Source of the DNA: Pseudomonadota bacterium
Lineage (GTDB): Bacteria; Pseudomonadota; Gammaproteobacteria; Burkholderiales; Burkholderiaceae
NCBI GenBank assembly: GCA_021778935.1
Contig: JAJYBQ010000125.1
Span: forward strand, 1-7,534
Direction: 5' to 3'
DNA: 7,534 nt
The notes beneath the pieces were generated by a model, which saw only the letters and a program-made list of their open reading frames with translations, was not told the DNA's origin and made no database searches. Made by a program: the position numbers and the translations under genes. Shown piece after piece: positions 5,969 through 7,534 of the stretch; position 1 is the stretch's first letter; every line of letters begins with the position of its first letter.

Positions 5969-7033
5969 TCAGAACTCGGTGTAGCCCTTGGCGTCCGGAG
6001 TGTAGAAGGTGGCAGGGTCGGCCGGTCGCAGTTCGCCGCCGCTTCGGAGCTTTTGCACCAGGTCCGGATTGGCGATGAAGGGGCGCCCGAAGGCGACGAG
6101 GTCGCCCTTGCCCGCAGCAAGGTCGGATGCGGCGCGCGCCGCATCGTAGCCGCCGGAGAGGATGTACCGGCCCCGGAACGCCGCGCGCAGCGCCGCCTTG
6201 AGGTCCTCGCGCACCGGCGGTGCGCCCATCGAACTGTGATCGACGACGTGGAGATACACCAGACCGATGTCGTTGAGCGCCTCGATGAGCCGCAGATACA
6301 GGGCGTCCATCTCCGCGTCCGGCACCATGCCGTTGAACACGCCGTAGGGGGAGATGCGCATGCCGACCCGCTCGGCGCCGATCGCCCGGGCCGCGGCACG
6401 GGCCACCTCGACCGCAAAGCGGATGCGGTTTTCGATCGCGCCGCCCCAACGGTCGCCGCGCTGGTTGGACGCGGTGTTGAGGAACTGGTCGATGAGGTAC
6501 CCGTTCGCCCCGTGCAGTTCGACGCCGTCGACGCCGGCGGCCACCGCGTTCCGGCACGCCGCGGCATAGTCCCCGATCGCCGCTGCGATGTCCTGCTCGG
6601 TCATCGCAGCGGGTACCGGGTGCGGCTGCATGCCCTGCGTGTCGGTCCACATCTCGCCCGGCGCCGCAAGCGCCGAGGGTGCGAGCAGACGGGCGCCCGC
6701 CGGGAGATTGGCCGGGTGTCCCACCCGCCCGGTATGCATGATCTGCACGAACAGGTGGCCGCCCGCACCATGCACGGCGTCCGCCACCGTGCGCCAGCCC
6801 GCCGCCTGCGCCGGCGAATGGATGCCGGGAATGCGCGCATAGCCCAGGCCGTCGGGCGATGGCGCGGTGCCTTCGGCAATGAGCAGTCCGGCCTCGGCAC
6901 GCAGGCCGTAGTAGCGGGCCATCCGGTCATTGGGCACATTGCCCAGCGCCCGCGAGCGGGTCATCGGCGCCATCACGACGCGGTTGGGCAGGGTCAGGGG
7001 ACCGAGCTGGATCGGGGTAAACAACGCGGTCAT
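5969..7033 (-). CDS. nemA: Old Yellow Enzyme family alkene reductase (NemA-like)
   Basis: A 354-residue cytoplasmic FMN-dependent NAD(P)H oxidoreductase that reduces activated C=C bonds, N-ethylmaleimide and often nitro compounds; E. coli NemA has about 365 residues. It is a single TIM barrel with family landmarks: LPNRVVMAPMTRSR (15-28, with T25 near the flavin), FVQIMHTGR (95-103, Q97 and H100), VELHGANGYLIDQFL (171-185), GGAIENR (197-203), ILSGGYD (291-297) and the phosphate-binding AFGRPFIANPDL (314-325). The substrate-binding pair is H174/N177, as in yeast OYE1 and morphinone reductase, rather than the His/His pair of E. coli NemA; Y179 is the likely proton donor. The start is the ATG at 7033, 7 bases after AAGGAG; the ATG two codons earlier lies only one base from that site. 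It follows the GST gene by 11 bases, consistent with one detoxification operon. The gene symbol is by family resemblance; the exact substrate is not predictable. Confidence 0.95.
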   Translation of the reverse strand: MTALFTPIQLGPLTLPNRVVMAPMTRSRALGNVPNDRMARYYGLRAEAGLLIAEGTAPSPDGLGYARIPGIHSPAQAAGWRTVADAVHGAGGHLFVQIMHTGRVGHPANLPAGARLLAPSALAAPGEMWTDTQGMQPHPVPAAMTEQDIAAAIGDYAAACRNAVAAGVDGVELHGANGYLIDQFLNTASNQRGDRWGGAIENRIRFAVEVARAAARAIGAERVGMRISPYGVFNGMVPDAEMDALYLRLIEALNDIGLVYLHVVDHSSMGAPPVREDLKAALRAAFRGRYILSGGYDAARAASDLAAGKGDLVAFGRPFIANPDLVQKLRSGGELRPADPATFYTPDAKGYTEF

Positions 7034-7040
7034 CGCCATG

Positions 7041-7046
7041 CTCCTT
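7041..7046 (-). promoter_or_regulatory. Ribosome binding site of the NemA-like gene
   Basis: AAGGAG on the minus strand, 7 bases before the ATG at 7033 and overlapping the TAA stop of the upstream GST gene. It selects the ATG at 7033 over the one at 7039. Confidence 0.8.
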
Positions 7047-7534
7047 ATTTCGCGCCGGGAATCAGGCCTTCGGCGGCGAGCGCGGCCTGGACCGCCGGGC
7101 GGGCGGCAACGCGACTGAGGTAACCGGTCAGGACGGGCCAGGGCGCGAGATCGAGGTTCACGTATTTGCCCCAACCCAGCACGGTGAAGAGGTAGGCGTC
7201 CGCCACGGAAAAATCCGCGCCCGGAAGCCAAGTTCTGCCCTCGAGCTGCCGTGCGACATGCCCGATGCGCGATTCGAGCTGCGACTTGACGACCGCCTTG
7301 GCATCGTTCGACAGCCTGGGGTTGAACAATCCGCCGAAGCCCTTGTGCAACTCCGTCGAAATGAAGTTGAGCCACGCCATCAGGCGGTAGCGATCCAACG
7401 TGCCCGAAGCCGGCGCCAGGCGCTTTTCGGGAACGCGATCGGCGAGGTATTGCACGATTGCCGGACCCTCGGTGAGCACCGTCCCATCGTCGAGTTGCAA
7501 GGCCGGGACATAGCCCAGGGGGTTTATGAGTTTG
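7045..7534 (-). CDS. Glutathione S-transferase, GstA-like (N-terminus beyond right edge)
   Basis: A cytosolic enzyme that conjugates or exchanges glutathione on electrophilic compounds. The 162 visible residues start inside the thioredoxin-like domain: INPLGYVPAL (visible 3-12, with the cis-proline after V9) and DDGTVLTEGPAIVQYLAD (15-32), where TEG should bind the gamma-glutamyl part of glutathione. The all-helical C-terminal domain follows, with WLNFISTELHKGF and the N-capping box DFSVADAYLF. This layout closely resembles bacterial beta-class GSTs such as E. coli GstA (about 201 residues), so roughly 40 residues, including any catalytic cysteine or serine, lie outside the window. The open frame continues through the right edge without a start codon that fits the family. 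The stop codon overlaps the ribosome site of the NemA-like gene, so the two are likely co-transcribed and act on the same kinds of reactive electrophile. Confidence 0.93.
   Translation of the reverse strand, partial: KLINPLGYVPALQLDDGTVLTEGPAIVQYLADRVPEKRLAPASGTLDRYRLMAWLNFISTELHKGFGGLFNPRLSNDAKAVVKSQLESRIGHVARQLEGRTWLPGADFSVADAYLFTVLGWGKYVNLDLAPWPVLTGYLSRVAARPAVQAALAAEGLIPGAK

Noticed and set aside
3547..6567. A 1006-residue open frame on the minus strand, antisense to the fusion gene
   Set aside because: Composition is Arg/Gly/Ala/Pro-rich with no recognisable domain. It lies opposite a gene with clear catalytic motifs and overlaps the NemA-like gene in another frame. Long antisense frames are expected at this GC content.
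7034..7375. N-terminal extension of the NemA-like protein up to 7375
   Set aside because: It would overlap the GST gene in another frame and has low-complexity Arg-rich sequence. The ribosome site at 7041-7046 and family length support the start at 7033.

Overview
The window reads as chromosomal DNA from a high-GC Gram-negative bacterium. Lipoprotein-type outer-membrane efflux channels, periplasmic signal peptides and strong G/C bias at third codon positions all point to Proteobacteria. A betaproteobacterium (Burkholderiales-like) or a Xanthomonadales-like gammaproteobacterium fits best, but this is inferred from protein style and composition, not from a marker gene. Coding density is very high, and no stretch over 300 bases lacks a gene. 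I saw no tRNA, rRNA, CRISPR array, insertion sequence or prophage gene.

Left block (1-1949, minus strand): a TetR/AcrR-family repressor is followed, with a one-base stop/start overlap, by a NodT/OprM-type efflux outer-membrane lipoprotein that runs off the left edge. The inner-membrane pump and adaptor presumably lie further left. Upstream of the repressor is a compact divergent control region (1950-2025) with a perfect 24-bp inverted repeat and a sigma-70-like promoter whose predicted start point falls at the edge of the repeat.

Centre block (2019-5934, plus strand): two exported proteins lie in tandem. The first joins a carboxypeptidase-regulatory-like beta-sandwich to a DUF4015 putative glycoside hydrolase. 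The second is an 800-residue fusion of a class C beta-lactamase-like serine hydrolase to a DUF1343/NamZ (GH171) domain. In Bacillus subtilis the separate AmiE and NamZ proteins of the same families are encoded in one muropeptide-recovery cluster, so the fusion suggests a single periplasmic peptidoglycan-turnover enzyme. This is the most interesting item in the window.

Right block (5969-7534, minus strand): a GstA-like glutathione S-transferase, cut by the right edge, is followed 11 bases later by a NemA-type Old Yellow Enzyme. Together they look like an electrophile-detoxification operon. It converges on the centre block, and a GC-rich hairpin sits between the two stop codons.
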